A model generated the notes under the pieces. The model was not told the origin of the DNA, did no database searches, and worked only from the letters and a program-made list of their open reading frames with translations. 64,000 bases of DNA, taken from an uncultured Atopobiaceae bacterium (GTDB lineage: Bacteria > Actinomycetota > Coriobacteriia > Coriobacteriales > Atopobiaceae). The position numbers were made by a program, and so were the translations under genes. Of the stretch, positions 20,513 through 28,999 are shown piece after piece; positions within the stretch are counted from its first letter, which is position 1; every line of letters starts with the position of its first letter. The stretch lies in NCBI GenBank assembly GCA_944322145.1, contig CALUNW010000004.1, forward strand, positions 124,001-188,000. The letters run 5' to 3'.

Positions 20513-21274
20513 GTGGAGCTCAGAATCATCACCTCGCCCGCAAAGAAGATGCGGGTCCAGGACGCGCCGCCCTGGCCGGCGCGCGAGCCCGCCTTCCTCG
20601 AGCGCGCCCAGCGGCTCGCGTGCGCCCTGAAGGGGCTCTCGCGCGACGAGGCCCAGGCGCTCTGGGCCTGCAGCGACCGGCTCGCCGACCTCAACTACGA
20701 GCGGCTCCGGAAGATGGACTTGCGACGCGGCACCACCGCGGCGGCAATCGCCTACGAGGGCATCCAGTACACGCACATGGCGCCCGCGGTCATGAGCGAG
20801 CGCGAGCTCACCTGGCTCGACACTCACCTGCGCATCCTCTCCGGCCTCTACGGGATGCTGCGCCCTCTCGACGGCGTGGTGCCCTATCGCCTGGAGATGC
20901 AGGCGCGCCTCTCCGTCGACGGCGCGCGGGACCTCTACGCGTTCTGGGGAGACACCCTCTACGAGGCACTCGCCGCCGAGGGTTGCGACCTCATCGTCAA
21001 CGTCGCGTCAGTCGAGTACGCGCGCGCCGTCACTCCCTTCGTGCGACCGGACGGCCCGCAGGTCCTGACCTGCCTCTTCGGCGTGCTGCGTGACGGGCGT
21101 CTGCGACAGCCTGCCACTGAGGCCAAGGCCGCGCGCGGCACCTTCATACGCTGGTGCGCAGAGCGCGGCGTTACGGAGCCAAACGAGCTGCGCAGCTTCG
21201 CGGAGCGCGGCTACTCGCTGGACGAGGCCCGCTCGGACGAGGCGACGCTCGTCTTCGTGCGCGGAGAGCGCTAG
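20513..21274 (+). CDS. yaaA: YaaA-family peroxide stress protein (DUF328)
   Basis: A 253-aa protein matching YaaA, which limits free iron and binds DNA under peroxide stress in E. coli. It starts at GTG (20513) after GGAGG, giving MELRIITSPAKKM, the conserved family start. Other family blocks are LNYERLRKMD, AIAYEGIQYTHM, LSGLYGMLRPLDGVVPYRLEM and LIVNVASVEYARAV. In an anaerobe a role in oxygen or peroxide tolerance is plausible. Confidence 0.9.
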   Translation: MELRIITSPAKKMRVQDAPPWPAREPAFLERAQRLACALKGLSRDEAQALWACSDRLADLNYERLRKMDLRRGTTAAAIAYEGIQYTHMAPAVMSERELTWLDTHLRILSGLYGMLRPLDGVVPYRLEMQARLSVDGARDLYAFWGDTLYEALAAEGCDLIVNVASVEYARAVTPFVRPDGPQVLTCLFGVLRDGRLRQPATEAKAARGTFIRWCAERGVTEPNELRSFAERGYSLDEARSDEATLVFVRGER

Positions 21275-21278
21275 CACG

Positions 21279-21508
21279 ATGCAAAATCGGCCTTCGGTCC
21301 ATTTTCTGCGTTGGTCGAATGCAAAATCGCCCTTCAGTCCATGGCCTCTTGGCCCTGCGCTCCTGTGCTCAACACTGATAGATTCAGAAATACAAGTAAG
21401 AGACTGCTCCATGAGGTTCGACCCAGCTCGATGGTCTTATTATCCATGGACTGAAGGTCGATTTTTCATTTGCCATCGGAGTTATATGGACTGAAGGTCG
21501 ATTATGCA
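21279..21508. repeat. Nested double-arm inverted repeat (ATGCAAAATCG)
   Basis: ATGCAAAATCGGCCTTCGG (from 21279) and ATGCAAAATCGCCCTTCAG (from 21319) are tandem copies. Their inverses begin at 21444 (CCATGGACTGAAGGTCGATT) and 21486 (ATGGACTGAAGGTCGATT). The loop 21345-21443 is AT-richer and contains TGTGCTCAACAC. The layout copies that at 17287-17439 although the sequence is unrelated. It fills the spacer upstream of the TerB-domain gene and could hold its promoter. Confidence 0.88.
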
Positions 21509-21566
21509 CGAAGCGCACGATCGTGGCGCACGGGTATCATGGCGCAAGGAGCAACGAGGAGGTGAC

Positions 21567-23126
21567 ATGGCGGACATCGACCGCATCATCGAGCAGATCG
21601 TCGCGGCCAGCCGCGCCAAGGCGGGCCGCGCCTTCGCCAGCTCCAAGGTCTACGGCAGCGAGCCCATCCTCATGCGCGGCTCGCAGCTCGCGAGCTATTT
21701 GCCCGAGCCCGTCCGCCAGATGCGCGCCCTCGCCCGCCGTCCCGAGGCCCGCTCCTGGACTGACGCGCGCCTGTTCGTCGAGCAGGGGCGCGTCATGGCG
21801 GGCTTTGAGGACAGCTGCCCCTACGCTGGCACGTTCCAGAGCTACTTCCCCACCTATGACGTGATGGACAACCGTCAGCTCAGGGGCTACTTCACGTGGC
21901 GCGCGCACGTCAGGCACGGCACGGTCGAGAAGACCTCGACGTCGTTTGCCTACGTGTACCTCTACGAGCTCATCAACGGCATCGGCGTCGAGCCGGGCGA
22001 GCCGGCCTTCCGCGCCATCGAGTCGTTCTGGCGCGCCTACCGCGAGTTCGAGCCCGCGCTCGACCGCTACGTGCGCCCCTGGCTCGTGGACTACGCGGTC
22101 TACCACGATCTTGACCCGGCGCTCGCCCTGCCCTTCGCAGACGTGGAGCACGACCGCGCCGTCGGCGTGCTCGCCCGTGCGCAGGAGGCGGCGCTCGACC
22201 AGTCGCCTGCGCGTGCCAGACGCAGGGAGCCGCGCGCCTACGGGACGGACCGCGAGGCAGACGAGCGCCTCCTGAACGCGCTCGACGCGCTCTCAACCCA
22301 CCGCCTCGGGGAGTCGCGCCTCTACCGCGACGAGCCCGATGCCGTGCGCGACGTTACCCGTTCCGTCTTCGATCGGCTCGCGCGCTACTACCACGCGAGC
22401 CGATCCCAGGACCTCGTGGAGAGCCTCTTCGGCGCGCGTCGGACGATGCCGCACCTGATGTTTGCCTCCGCGGTCTTCTACCCGGGCGGAAAGCATGCGG
22501 ACTGCGTCTACCATCTGGGCGAGACGCGCACCTACGAGTGCCGCGGCGGCATCTGGACCTGCACCGCCCTGCACGACGGGGGCGGCCGCAGCGCCAAGCT
22601 CGGCCAGGTGCTGCGCGCCGTGGACCGACAACTCCGCGCAGCCCTGGACTACCCCCACCCGCTCAAGGAGCGCGGCGACCCCAAGTACCTGACGCAGCTC
22701 ATCGACAGAGAGATCCGCGACTACCTTGCATGGCGCGAAGCCCACGCCCCCGTCCGCGTTGAGATCGACCTCTCCAAGCTCGCGGGGATCCGCTCGGCCG
22801 CCGCCGTGACCCGCGAGGCCCTGCTCGTGGACGAGGAGCGCGAGGAGGAGCCCGAACCTGTGGCAGCAGGGCCGGCCGTGCCCGAACCCGCGCAGGCGCA
22901 GGCCGAGAAGAACGACGCGCTCGGGCTCACCCCTGAGGAGCAAGCCCTTCTCGAAGACCTTCTCGCCGGACGCGCGCCGCGGACGGCCTCGGCGGACCTG
23001 CTCGTAGACGCCGTCAACGAGAAGCTCTTCGACCTCGTGGGGGACACGGTCGTCGAGTTCGACGAGACGGGAGCGCCCGCGCTCGTCGAGGACTACGTCG
23101 ACGACGTGCGCGAGGCGCTCCCGTAG
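21567..23126 (+). CDS. TerB-N/TerB-C domain protein
   Basis: A 519-aa cytoplasmic protein. Residues about 35-240 match the TerB-N region (FEDSCPYAGTFQSYFPTYDV, QLRGYFTWRAHVRHG, SFAYVYLYELINGIG). A helical middle follows, and from about residue 440 a TerB-C-like domain (LGLTPEEQALLEDLLAG, LVDAVNEKLFDLVGDTVVEF). Genes of this type usually neighbour a DUF2791-type ATPase and an SF2 helicase, which here lie 2 kb downstream beyond an opposite-strand gene. A role in stress or phage defence is inferred from that association. GAGGAGGTGAC precedes the ATG. Confidence 0.8.
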   Translation: MADIDRIIEQIVAASRAKAGRAFASSKVYGSEPILMRGSQLASYLPEPVRQMRALARRPEARSWTDARLFVEQGRVMAGFEDSCPYAGTFQSYFPTYDVMDNRQLRGYFTWRAHVRHGTVEKTSTSFAYVYLYELINGIGVEPGEPAFRAIESFWRAYREFEPALDRYVRPWLVDYAVYHDLDPALALPFADVEHDRAVGVLARAQEAALDQSPARARRREPRAYGTDREADERLLNALDALSTHRLGESRLYRDEPDAVRDVTRSVFDRLARYYHASRSQDLVESLFGARRTMPHLMFASAVFYPGGKHADCVYHLGETRTYECRGGIWTCTALHDGGGRSAKLGQVLRAVDRQLRAALDYPHPLKERGDPKYLTQLIDREIRDYLAWREAHAPVRVEIDLSKLAGIRSAAAVTREALLVDEEREEEPEPVAAGPAVPEPAQAQAEKNDALGLTPEEQALLEDLLAGRAPRTASADLLVDAVNEKLFDLVGDTVVEFDETGAPALVEDYVDDVREALP

Positions 23127-23144
23127 ACAGATCGTGCGTTTCGT

Positions 23145-25022
23145 TTAGCGCACGCGCTCGCCCGAACGGCGACGCAGGCGCGCACCGACTGCCAGCGACG
23201 TCGCACCGGTGCCGAGAAGTGCGGCAAGCCCCAGGACGCTCGTCGGATCGCCCGTGGCGGGGACCTTCTCGCCGGAGGGACGCGTGGAGGGCTTGGACGG
23301 GGTCTCGGGCTGAGACGGCTCCTCCGGGGTCTCCGGCTGGGACGGGGTCTCAGGGGTCTCGGGCGTCTCGGGCTCGGAGGGCTCCTCGTCCTCGATGTAG
23401 CTCACCGTGCTGGAGAGCTCGTAGATGCGGCCCTCCCAGCCGTCGGAGCCCACGAAGGCGCGCAGCGCCTGCTCGCAGGTGCCAAAGTCCTGGACCGCGG
23501 GCAGCGTGGCGAAGAGCGGGTACTCCTCGCAGCCGGGCAGGTAGCTGTTCATGGCAACCGTGTAAGTTCGCGCGGGGTCGAGCGGGGCGCCGCCCACCGT
23601 GATGGAGCGGATGCGCTGCCCCTCGGGGCGCGACCAGTCGACCTCCATCGTGGCGCCGCCGCAGACGAGCACGCTTCCGCTGTTGTCCGGCCAGCTGTAC
23701 TGCATGGGGTCCTCGCCCGCCTTCAGGGCCTCGAGCTGCTGCGCCAGGACGGCGCGGCACTGGGCGGAGATCTCGAGCGAGGTCTCGAGCGCGTCGAGCA
23801 CCTGCTGGCCGGTCATCTCATAGGTGGAGAGCGTGTTGCCGTACGGGGAGATGGAGATCAGGTCGCCCGCCGTCACCGTGCCCTCCGGGATGCCACCGCG
23901 GATGCCGCCGGCGTTCTCCAGGGCAAGGTCCGCGCCGGTCGTGGCCAGGTACGACGCCGTGACCACGTGGCCGATCGCCGTGTCCTCCGTGCGCACCATC
24001 TCCCAGCCGCCCGGGGAGGGGACGTCGTAGTCCGCCTCGGGGAAGGGATAGGCCTGAGAGCTTTCACCCACGGGCTCGCTCAGGACGCCCTCGTTCTCCT
24101 CCATGATCTGGTAGGTCAGGGCCTCCACGTCCTCGTTTGCCAGAGAGGCCAGGCTGGCGGGGTCATGCGCGGTCGCCTCGTGGGAGACCACGGAGTACGT
24201 TCCGTCGTCGGAGCGGTCGATCGTGAGCTCGAGCTCGCCCACATAGCCCAGATGGGAGCCGGCCTCCACGACGGGCACCTCGCGCCCGTTGGCCGCCGTC
24301 ACCACGTCGTCGATGACGATGTGCTCGTGGCCCGCCACGACCGCGTCGATGCCGGTCGCGCGCGCGGCAAAGTCCTGCGGGTCCTCGTTGTGCGTGAGCG
24401 CGACCACGAGCTCGCAGCCCTGCTCGCGCAGGTCGTCGGCCGTGGCGCTCGCGGCGGCGACGGGATCCGTGAAGGTCAGGCCGGCAACGTTGTAGGAGGG
24501 CGTGGAGGTGTAGAAGTCCTCGTCGATCACGCCGAGCACGCCGACCTGGATGGTCTCGCCGGACTCGAGCGTCACGTCACGCACCACCGCAGGCGTCGAG
24601 AAGAACGCGGAGCCGTCCGCCGTCACCACGTTGGATGCCAGCACCGGCACCAGCTCGGAGAGGACGCGCAGCTGGTCGGCGCCATAGCTCCAGTCGTGGT
24701 TGCCAGGCGTGGTGGCGTCGTAGCCCGCAGCGGCCATCAGGCGCGCCACGCTCTCGCCGTTCACGATCGTGGCGAAGGACTCCCCGTGGAAGGTGTCTCC
24801 GGCGTCGAGCACGAGGTCGGCATCGGCGCTCTCGGCAAGCCCGGCCACCACGGCGTAGTAGGCCACCGGCACGTCGTCGTCCGTGGTCAGGCCGTAGCCG
24901 CCGTGCGTGTCGTTGGTGTGGACGATGGAGACGGTCCCCACCTCCTCGGCGAGCGCCGCGGCGGGGAAGGTGAGCAGGGCGGCGAGCAGAGCGCCGCAGA
25001 GGGTTCCGATCATGCGTCTCAT
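23145..25022 (-). CDS. Sortase-anchored 5'-nucleotidase / UDP-sugar hydrolase
   Basis: A 625-aa secreted enzyme with a signal peptide (residues 1-25, cleaved near ALA-EE). A calcineurin-like metallophosphatase domain carries IVHTNDTHGG, DAGDTFHGES, TPGNHDWSYG and VAGHEHI, and a 5'-nucleotidase C-terminal domain follows (ENAGGIRGGIPEG, ISPYGNTLSTYEMTG). A wall-spanning PETP/SQPETPEEP repeat stretch comes next. The end is a sorting signal: VPATG, a hydrophobic helix and a basic tail (RLRRRSGERVR). It likely dephosphorylates extracellular nucleotides for scavenging. It lies on the opposite strand between the TerB gene and its usual ATPase/helicase partners. Confidence 0.92.
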   Translation of the reverse strand: MRRMIGTLCGALLAALLTFPAAALAEEVGTVSIVHTNDTHGGYGLTTDDDVPVAYYAVVAGLAESADADLVLDAGDTFHGESFATIVNGESVARLMAAAGYDATTPGNHDWSYGADQLRVLSELVPVLASNVVTADGSAFFSTPAVVRDVTLESGETIQVGVLGVIDEDFYTSTPSYNVAGLTFTDPVAAASATADDLREQGCELVVALTHNEDPQDFAARATGIDAVVAGHEHIVIDDVVTAANGREVPVVEAGSHLGYVGELELTIDRSDDGTYSVVSHEATAHDPASLASLANEDVEALTYQIMEENEGVLSEPVGESSQAYPFPEADYDVPSPGGWEMVRTEDTAIGHVVTASYLATTGADLALENAGGIRGGIPEGTVTAGDLISISPYGNTLSTYEMTGQQVLDALETSLEISAQCRAVLAQQLEALKAGEDPMQYSWPDNSGSVLVCGGATMEVDWSRPEGQRIRSITVGGAPLDPARTYTVAMNSYLPGCEEYPLFATLPAVQDFGTCEQALRAFVGSDGWEGRIYELSSTVSYIEDEEPSEPETPETPETPSQPETPEEPSQPETPSKPSTRPSGEKVPATGDPTSVLGLAALLGTGATSLAVGARLRRRSGERVR

Positions 25023-25154
25023 GTGATGGGTTCCTTTCTTCAGACCCCTAACATTATGCTGAAGGGCCCCCGTCCCATCCCCCTCCCCCTCGAAAGACCG
25101 CCCAGGGGAGACGAACGTCCCCCGTCATCCCCCACGATAACCGAACACTTGTGC

Positions 25155-25160
25155 TAGAAT
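25155..25160 (+). promoter_or_regulatory. Extended -10 promoter of the ATPase-helicase operon
   Basis: TGCTAGAAT forms an extended -10 element (TGn plus TAGAAT at 25155-25160). No good -35 is visible. Transcription would begin near 25167, which rules out the in-frame ATG at 25159 and supports the start at 25192. Confidence 0.5.
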
Positions 25161-25191
25161 GGCCTTCCGTTGGACGTGGAGAGGAGCACGC

Positions 25192-26484
25192 ATGGGCGAG
25201 GCACGGGTTCCCAAGCGCATAGCGGCGGTCATCATCAACTCGCTCAAGGGCGGCGTCGTGCCGCGCATCGGATTGCCCTACGTCACCGTGGGGCGCGAGC
25301 GCGAGATCGGCGCGCTGCTGCACGACCTCGACCTCGTGGCGGACGGCGGCGCGAGCTTCCGCTTCCTCGTGGGCCGCTACGGCGCCGGCAAGAGCTTCCT
25401 GCTGCAGACCATCCGAACGCACGCCATGGGCAAGGGCTTCGTGGTGGCCGACGCCGACCTCTCGCCCGAGCGGCGCCTCCAGGGCGGACAGGGCCAGGGC
25501 CTCGCTACCTACCGCGAGCTCGTGCGCAACCTCTCCACCAAGACGCGTCCCGAGGGCGGGGCGCTCCAGCTCGTGCTCGACCGCTGGGTCGCCGCCCTGC
25601 GGGACGCGGACGACCCGGAGGCCGCACTCGCGGCGCAGCTCTCCCCCATCCAGGAGCTCGTCTGCGGCTTTGACTTCTCGCAGGTGCTCAGGCTCTACTG
25701 GGGCGCGAGCCTCGAGGGGGACGACGAGCGCCGCGCCGGCGTGGTCAAGTGGCTGCGCGGCGAGTTCCGCACCAAGACCGAGGCGCGCGGGGAGCTCGGC
25801 GTCAACGCCTGCATCACGGACGACACCTGGTACGAGTACCTCAAGCTCTTCGCCCAGTTCCTCGTGGGCGCCGGCTACCAGGGCCTCATCGTTCTCATCG
25901 ACGAGCTGGTGAACCTCTACAAGATCCCCAACGCCACGTCGCGCCAGTACAACTACGAGAAGATCCTCACCATGTACAACGACACGCTCCAGGGCAAGGC
26001 GCGCCACCTCGGCATCATCATGGGCGGAACGCCGCAGTCGATCGAGGACCGCCGCCGGGGCGTCTTCTCCTACGAGGCCCTGCGCAGCCGCCTCACCCAG
26101 GGGCGCTTTGCGAGCGCCGGGCTCGCGGACCTTCTCGCCCCGGTCATCCACCTGGAGCCGCTCACCTACGAGGAGCTGCTCGTCCTCATCGAGAAGCTCG
26201 CGGACATCCACGCCGGCTACTTCGGCTACGAGCGCACGCTCACGGAGGCGCAGCTCGTGAGCTTCCTGCAGGTGGAGTTCGGCCGCGTCGGCGCGGACAC
26301 CCACCTCACGCCGCGCGAGGTCATCCGCGACTTCATCGAGCTCCTCGACATCGTGTGTCAGAACCCCGGCACGGACGTCGACGCGCTGCTGCGCTCGGAC
26401 GCGTTCGCGAGCGCCGTGAGCGCGCCGGCCGTGGCCGCAGGACAGGATGACGTGGACGCCGCCTTCGCCGAGTTCACGATCTAG
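25192..26484 (+). CDS. DUF2791/BrxD-like P-loop ATPase
   Basis: A 430-aa ATPase resembling the DUF2791 (BREX BrxD-type) family. Walker A is GRYGAGKSFLL, Walker B is LIVLIDELVNLYK, and GIIMGGTPQSIEDRRRGVFS lies further on. The start at 25192 follows GGAGAGGAG. The helicase starts ten bases after its stop, so they form an operon. In characterised relatives such ATPases work with a helicase in anti-phage systems; the same role here is inferred. Confidence 0.82.
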   Translation: MGEARVPKRIAAVIINSLKGGVVPRIGLPYVTVGREREIGALLHDLDLVADGGASFRFLVGRYGAGKSFLLQTIRTHAMGKGFVVADADLSPERRLQGGQGQGLATYRELVRNLSTKTRPEGGALQLVLDRWVAALRDADDPEAALAAQLSPIQELVCGFDFSQVLRLYWGASLEGDDERRAGVVKWLRGEFRTKTEARGELGVNACITDDTWYEYLKLFAQFLVGAGYQGLIVLIDELVNLYKIPNATSRQYNYEKILTMYNDTLQGKARHLGIIMGGTPQSIEDRRRGVFSYEALRSRLTQGRFASAGLADLLAPVIHLEPLTYEELLVLIEKLADIHAGYFGYERTLTEAQLVSFLQVEFGRVGADTHLTPREVIRDFIELLDIVCQNPGTDVDALLRSDAFASAVSAPAVAAGQDDVDAAFAEFTI

Positions 26485-26494
26485 GGCGGTGGGC

Positions 26495-28873
26495 ATGGGC
26501 GTCTTTGACCGATACGCGCCGTTCGTGCAGGACTTCATCTACGCGCATGAGTGGGAGAGCCTACGCGGCATCCAGGTGGCGGCCGGCGAGGCCATCTTCG
26601 ACACGGACGACCACGTCCTGCTGTGCGCCTCCACCGCCTCCGGAAAGACCGAGGCCGCCTTCTTTCCCATCCTCACGGAGTTCTGGGAGAGGCCGCCCGC
26701 CTCGGTGGGGGCGCTCTACATAGGCCCCACCAAGGCCCTCATCAACGACCAGTTCTACCGCCTCACGGACCTCTGCGAAGAGGCCGGCATCAACGTGTGG
26801 CACTGGCACGGTGACGTCTCGTCCTCGCACAAGGCCAAGCTCATGAAGCGGCCCTCTGGGATCCTGCAGATCACGCCGGAGTCGCTCGAGGCGCTGCTCA
26901 TGCGCCGCCATGCCGCCGTCTCCAAGCTCTTCTGCGACCTGCGCTACGTCGTGATAGACGAGGTTCACGCCCTGCTGCGGCAGGACCGCGGCGGTCAGTG
27001 CCTGTGCCTCATCGAGCGGCTGGCGAGAATCGCAGGCGTGCAGCCGCGGCGCATCGGCCTCTCTGCGACCATCGGCGACCCCGAGGCCGTGGGCGCCTTC
27101 CTCGCCGCCGGCACCGGTCGCGCCACCGTGATACCCCGCGTGGAGGAGCCCCCGCGCACCTGGCGCATCTCGATGGAGCACTTCTACACCACCGGCCCCC
27201 AGGCAGACGAGGGTACGGCCCAGACAACCGGCAATAGCCTTGAGGCCGACGTCGTGTCGGTCGAGCCTCCCGAGGGGCCGGCATTACCTCCGTGCTCAAA
27301 CAGCTTCGGCGCACAGGACGCGCCTGCAGAACTGCGCGCGGAGGTAATGCCGGCCCCTCGGGAGGCGTGCACTGACGTCGCGCCCGCCAACGCCGATCCC
27401 GGCATCGGCTACATCTTCGAGCATACACGTGGGCACAAGTGCCTCATTTTCAGTAACTCGAGGGAGGAGGCCGAGGAGGTCTGCACGACGCTGCGGGCGT
27501 ACTGTGAGTTCAACGGGGAGGAGGACAGGTTTCTCATCCACCATGGCAACCTGTCGGCGGCCATCCGGGAGAGCGCCGAGGAACGGATGCGCGACGAGGC
27601 GTCGGACCTCTCCATCGTGGCAACGGCCACGCTCGAGCTGGGCATCGACGTCGGTCGGCTCGAGCGGGCGTTTCAGATCGACGCGCCGTTCACGGTCTCG
27701 AGCTTCCTGCAGCGCATGGGACGCACGGGGCGCCGCGAGCGCCCGCCCGAGATGTGGTTCGTCATGCGGGAGGACCAGCCCGAGCCACGAACGCTGCTGC
27801 CGGAGACCGTGCCCTGGAAGCTGCTGCAGGGCATCGCGCTCGTCCAGCTCTACCGCGAGGAGCGCTGGGTGGAGCCGCCGCGCCTCGACCGCCTGCCCTA
27901 CAGCCTGCTCTGCCACCAGACGCTCGCGATTCTCGCCTCCGAGGGGGAGCTCTCCCCCGCGCAGCTCGCGAGCCGCGTGCTCACGCTCACCTACTTCCAC
28001 CGCGTGAGCGCCGACGACTTCCGCGAGCTCCTGCGACACCTCCTGAGAAACGACTTCATCGAGCAGACCGAGGGGGGCGGCCTCATCGTGGGCCTCGCGG
28101 GCGAGCGCATGACGAGCTCCTACAAGTTCTACGCCGTCTTCCAGGAGAACGTGGAGTACACCGTGCGCTGCGACTCCACTGAGATCGGCACGCTGTGCGC
28201 CCCGCCCCCGCCCGGCGAGAAGGTCGCCATCGCGGGCCACGTGTGGATCGTCGACGAGGTGGACCACGAGCGCCACCTGCTCTACGTCACGCAGGTCAAG
28301 GGCAAGGTCCCCGCCTACTTCGGCGACGTCGCGGGGGACATCAGCACGCACGTCCTCGAGCGCATGCGCCGTGTCCTGGAGGAGCATGCCGCCTATCCCT
28401 ATCTCATGGACCACGCGCGGGCGCGGCTTCGCCAGGCGCGCCACGTGGCGCAGGGCTCGCGCCTCACCGACGGCCCGCTCGTCTGCCTCGGGGAGAACGA
28501 CAAGAGGCAGACCATGTACTGCCTGCTGCCCTGGCTCGGGAGCTACGCGTTTCTCGCCCTCGAGCGCCTCATCAAGATCAAGTGCGCGGGCGAGCTCGGC
28601 ATCAAGGGCGTCAACTCGTCGCGCCCGTACTTCATGACCTTCGTCATGAGGGAGGACGAGCGCGCGTTCTTCTCGGTGGTATGCGACGCGGCGGAGCGCC
28701 TCGAAGACCCCAACGAGCTCCTCTACCCCGCCGAGATCCCCTATTTCGAGAAGTACGACGAGCTCGTGCCCGAGTGCCTCATCCGCAAGGGCTTTGCGGA
28801 GGGCGTTCTCGACGTCGCCGGCATGAAGGCGCGCGTGGCCGAGTGGGGCCGAGCGCGCCTCGATTGCGCCTAG
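26495..28873 (+). CDS. DEVH-box SF2 helicase (BrxH-like) with an inserted repeat element
   Basis: A 792-aa superfamily 2 helicase. RecA domain 1 has Walker A ASTASGKTEAA, DEVH box VIDEVHALL and motif III SATIGD. RecA domain 2 has FSNSREEAEEV, ATLELGIDVG and motif VI QRMGRTGRRERP. A C-terminal region of about 350 aa follows. Between the RecA domains, residues about 258-291 are encoded by a 100-bp hairpin element (27266-27365) in frame, giving the odd low-complexity linker PEGPALPPCSNSFGAQDAPA. It is the second gene of the ATPase operon. Helicase motifs are intact, so the insertion is probably tolerated as a flexible loop. Confidence 0.88.
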   Translation: MGVFDRYAPFVQDFIYAHEWESLRGIQVAAGEAIFDTDDHVLLCASTASGKTEAAFFPILTEFWERPPASVGALYIGPTKALINDQFYRLTDLCEEAGINVWHWHGDVSSSHKAKLMKRPSGILQITPESLEALLMRRHAAVSKLFCDLRYVVIDEVHALLRQDRGGQCLCLIERLARIAGVQPRRIGLSATIGDPEAVGAFLAAGTGRATVIPRVEEPPRTWRISMEHFYTTGPQADEGTAQTTGNSLEADVVSVEPPEGPALPPCSNSFGAQDAPAELRAEVMPAPREACTDVAPANADPGIGYIFEHTRGHKCLIFSNSREEAEEVCTTLRAYCEFNGEEDRFLIHHGNLSAAIRESAEERMRDEASDLSIVATATLELGIDVGRLERAFQIDAPFTVSSFLQRMGRTGRRERPPEMWFVMREDQPEPRTLLPETVPWKLLQGIALVQLYREERWVEPPRLDRLPYSLLCHQTLAILASEGELSPAQLASRVLTLTYFHRVSADDFRELLRHLLRNDFIEQTEGGGLIVGLAGERMTSSYKFYAVFQENVEYTVRCDSTEIGTLCAPPPPGEKVAIAGHVWIVDEVDHERHLLYVTQVKGKVPAYFGDVAGDISTHVLERMRRVLEEHAAYPYLMDHARARLRQARHVAQGSRLTDGPLVCLGENDKRQTMYCLLPWLGSYAFLALERLIKIKCAGELGIKGVNSSRPYFMTFVMREDERAFFSVVCDAAERLEDPNELLYPAEIPYFEKYDELVPECLIRKGFAEGVLDVAGMKARVAEWGRARLDCA
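27266..27365. repeat. Conserved-core hairpin element, copy 2, inside the helicase gene
   Basis: Arms 27266-27292 and 27339-27365 are 27-bp perfect reverse complements. The 46-nt loop starts TGCTCAAACAGCTTCG and ends GCAGAACTGCGCG. The same loop, inverted and with a 4-nt indel, is at 53332-53381. The element is read through in frame by the helicase. Confidence 0.9.
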
Positions 28874-28933
28874 GTCGCGCCCCGTCCGGGATTTCGGCAT
28901 CCGCACGCCAGACGAAACGAGAAGAACAAAAGC

Positions 28934-28967
28934 GGGCCCGGACCGTGGGGGTAGACGGTCCGGGCCC
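28934..28967. terminator. Hairpin between helicase and hydrogenase genes
   Basis: Perfect 13-bp arms GGGCCCGGACCGT (28934-28946) and inverse (28955-28967) with an 8-nt loop, in a convergent spacer. No T-run follows on the plus strand, but A-rich sequence upstream (GAACAAAAG) would supply U's for the minus strand. Confidence 0.65.
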
Positions 28968-28970
28968 ATG

Positions 28971-28999
28971 ATTCAAAGGGGGTCTGTCCCCTTTTGAAT
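28971..28999. repeat. Short-loop palindrome at the hydA stop codon
   Basis: ATTCAAAGGGGG and CCCCTTTTGAAT pair at 11 of 12 positions around TCTGT. The right arm touches the hydA stop (28999-29001). The centre GGGGTCTGTCCCC is shared with 34044-34056. Confidence 0.75.

Noticed and set aside
21395..21450. tRNA-like GGTTCGACCC sequence
   Set aside because: No acceptor stem, anticodon arm or D-arm can be paired around it; it is within the nested repeat loop.
25159..25191. Earlier ATG start for the DUF2791-like ATPase
   Set aside because: No ribosome site precedes it and it overlaps the extended -10 element; the ATG at 25192 has GGAGAGGAG.
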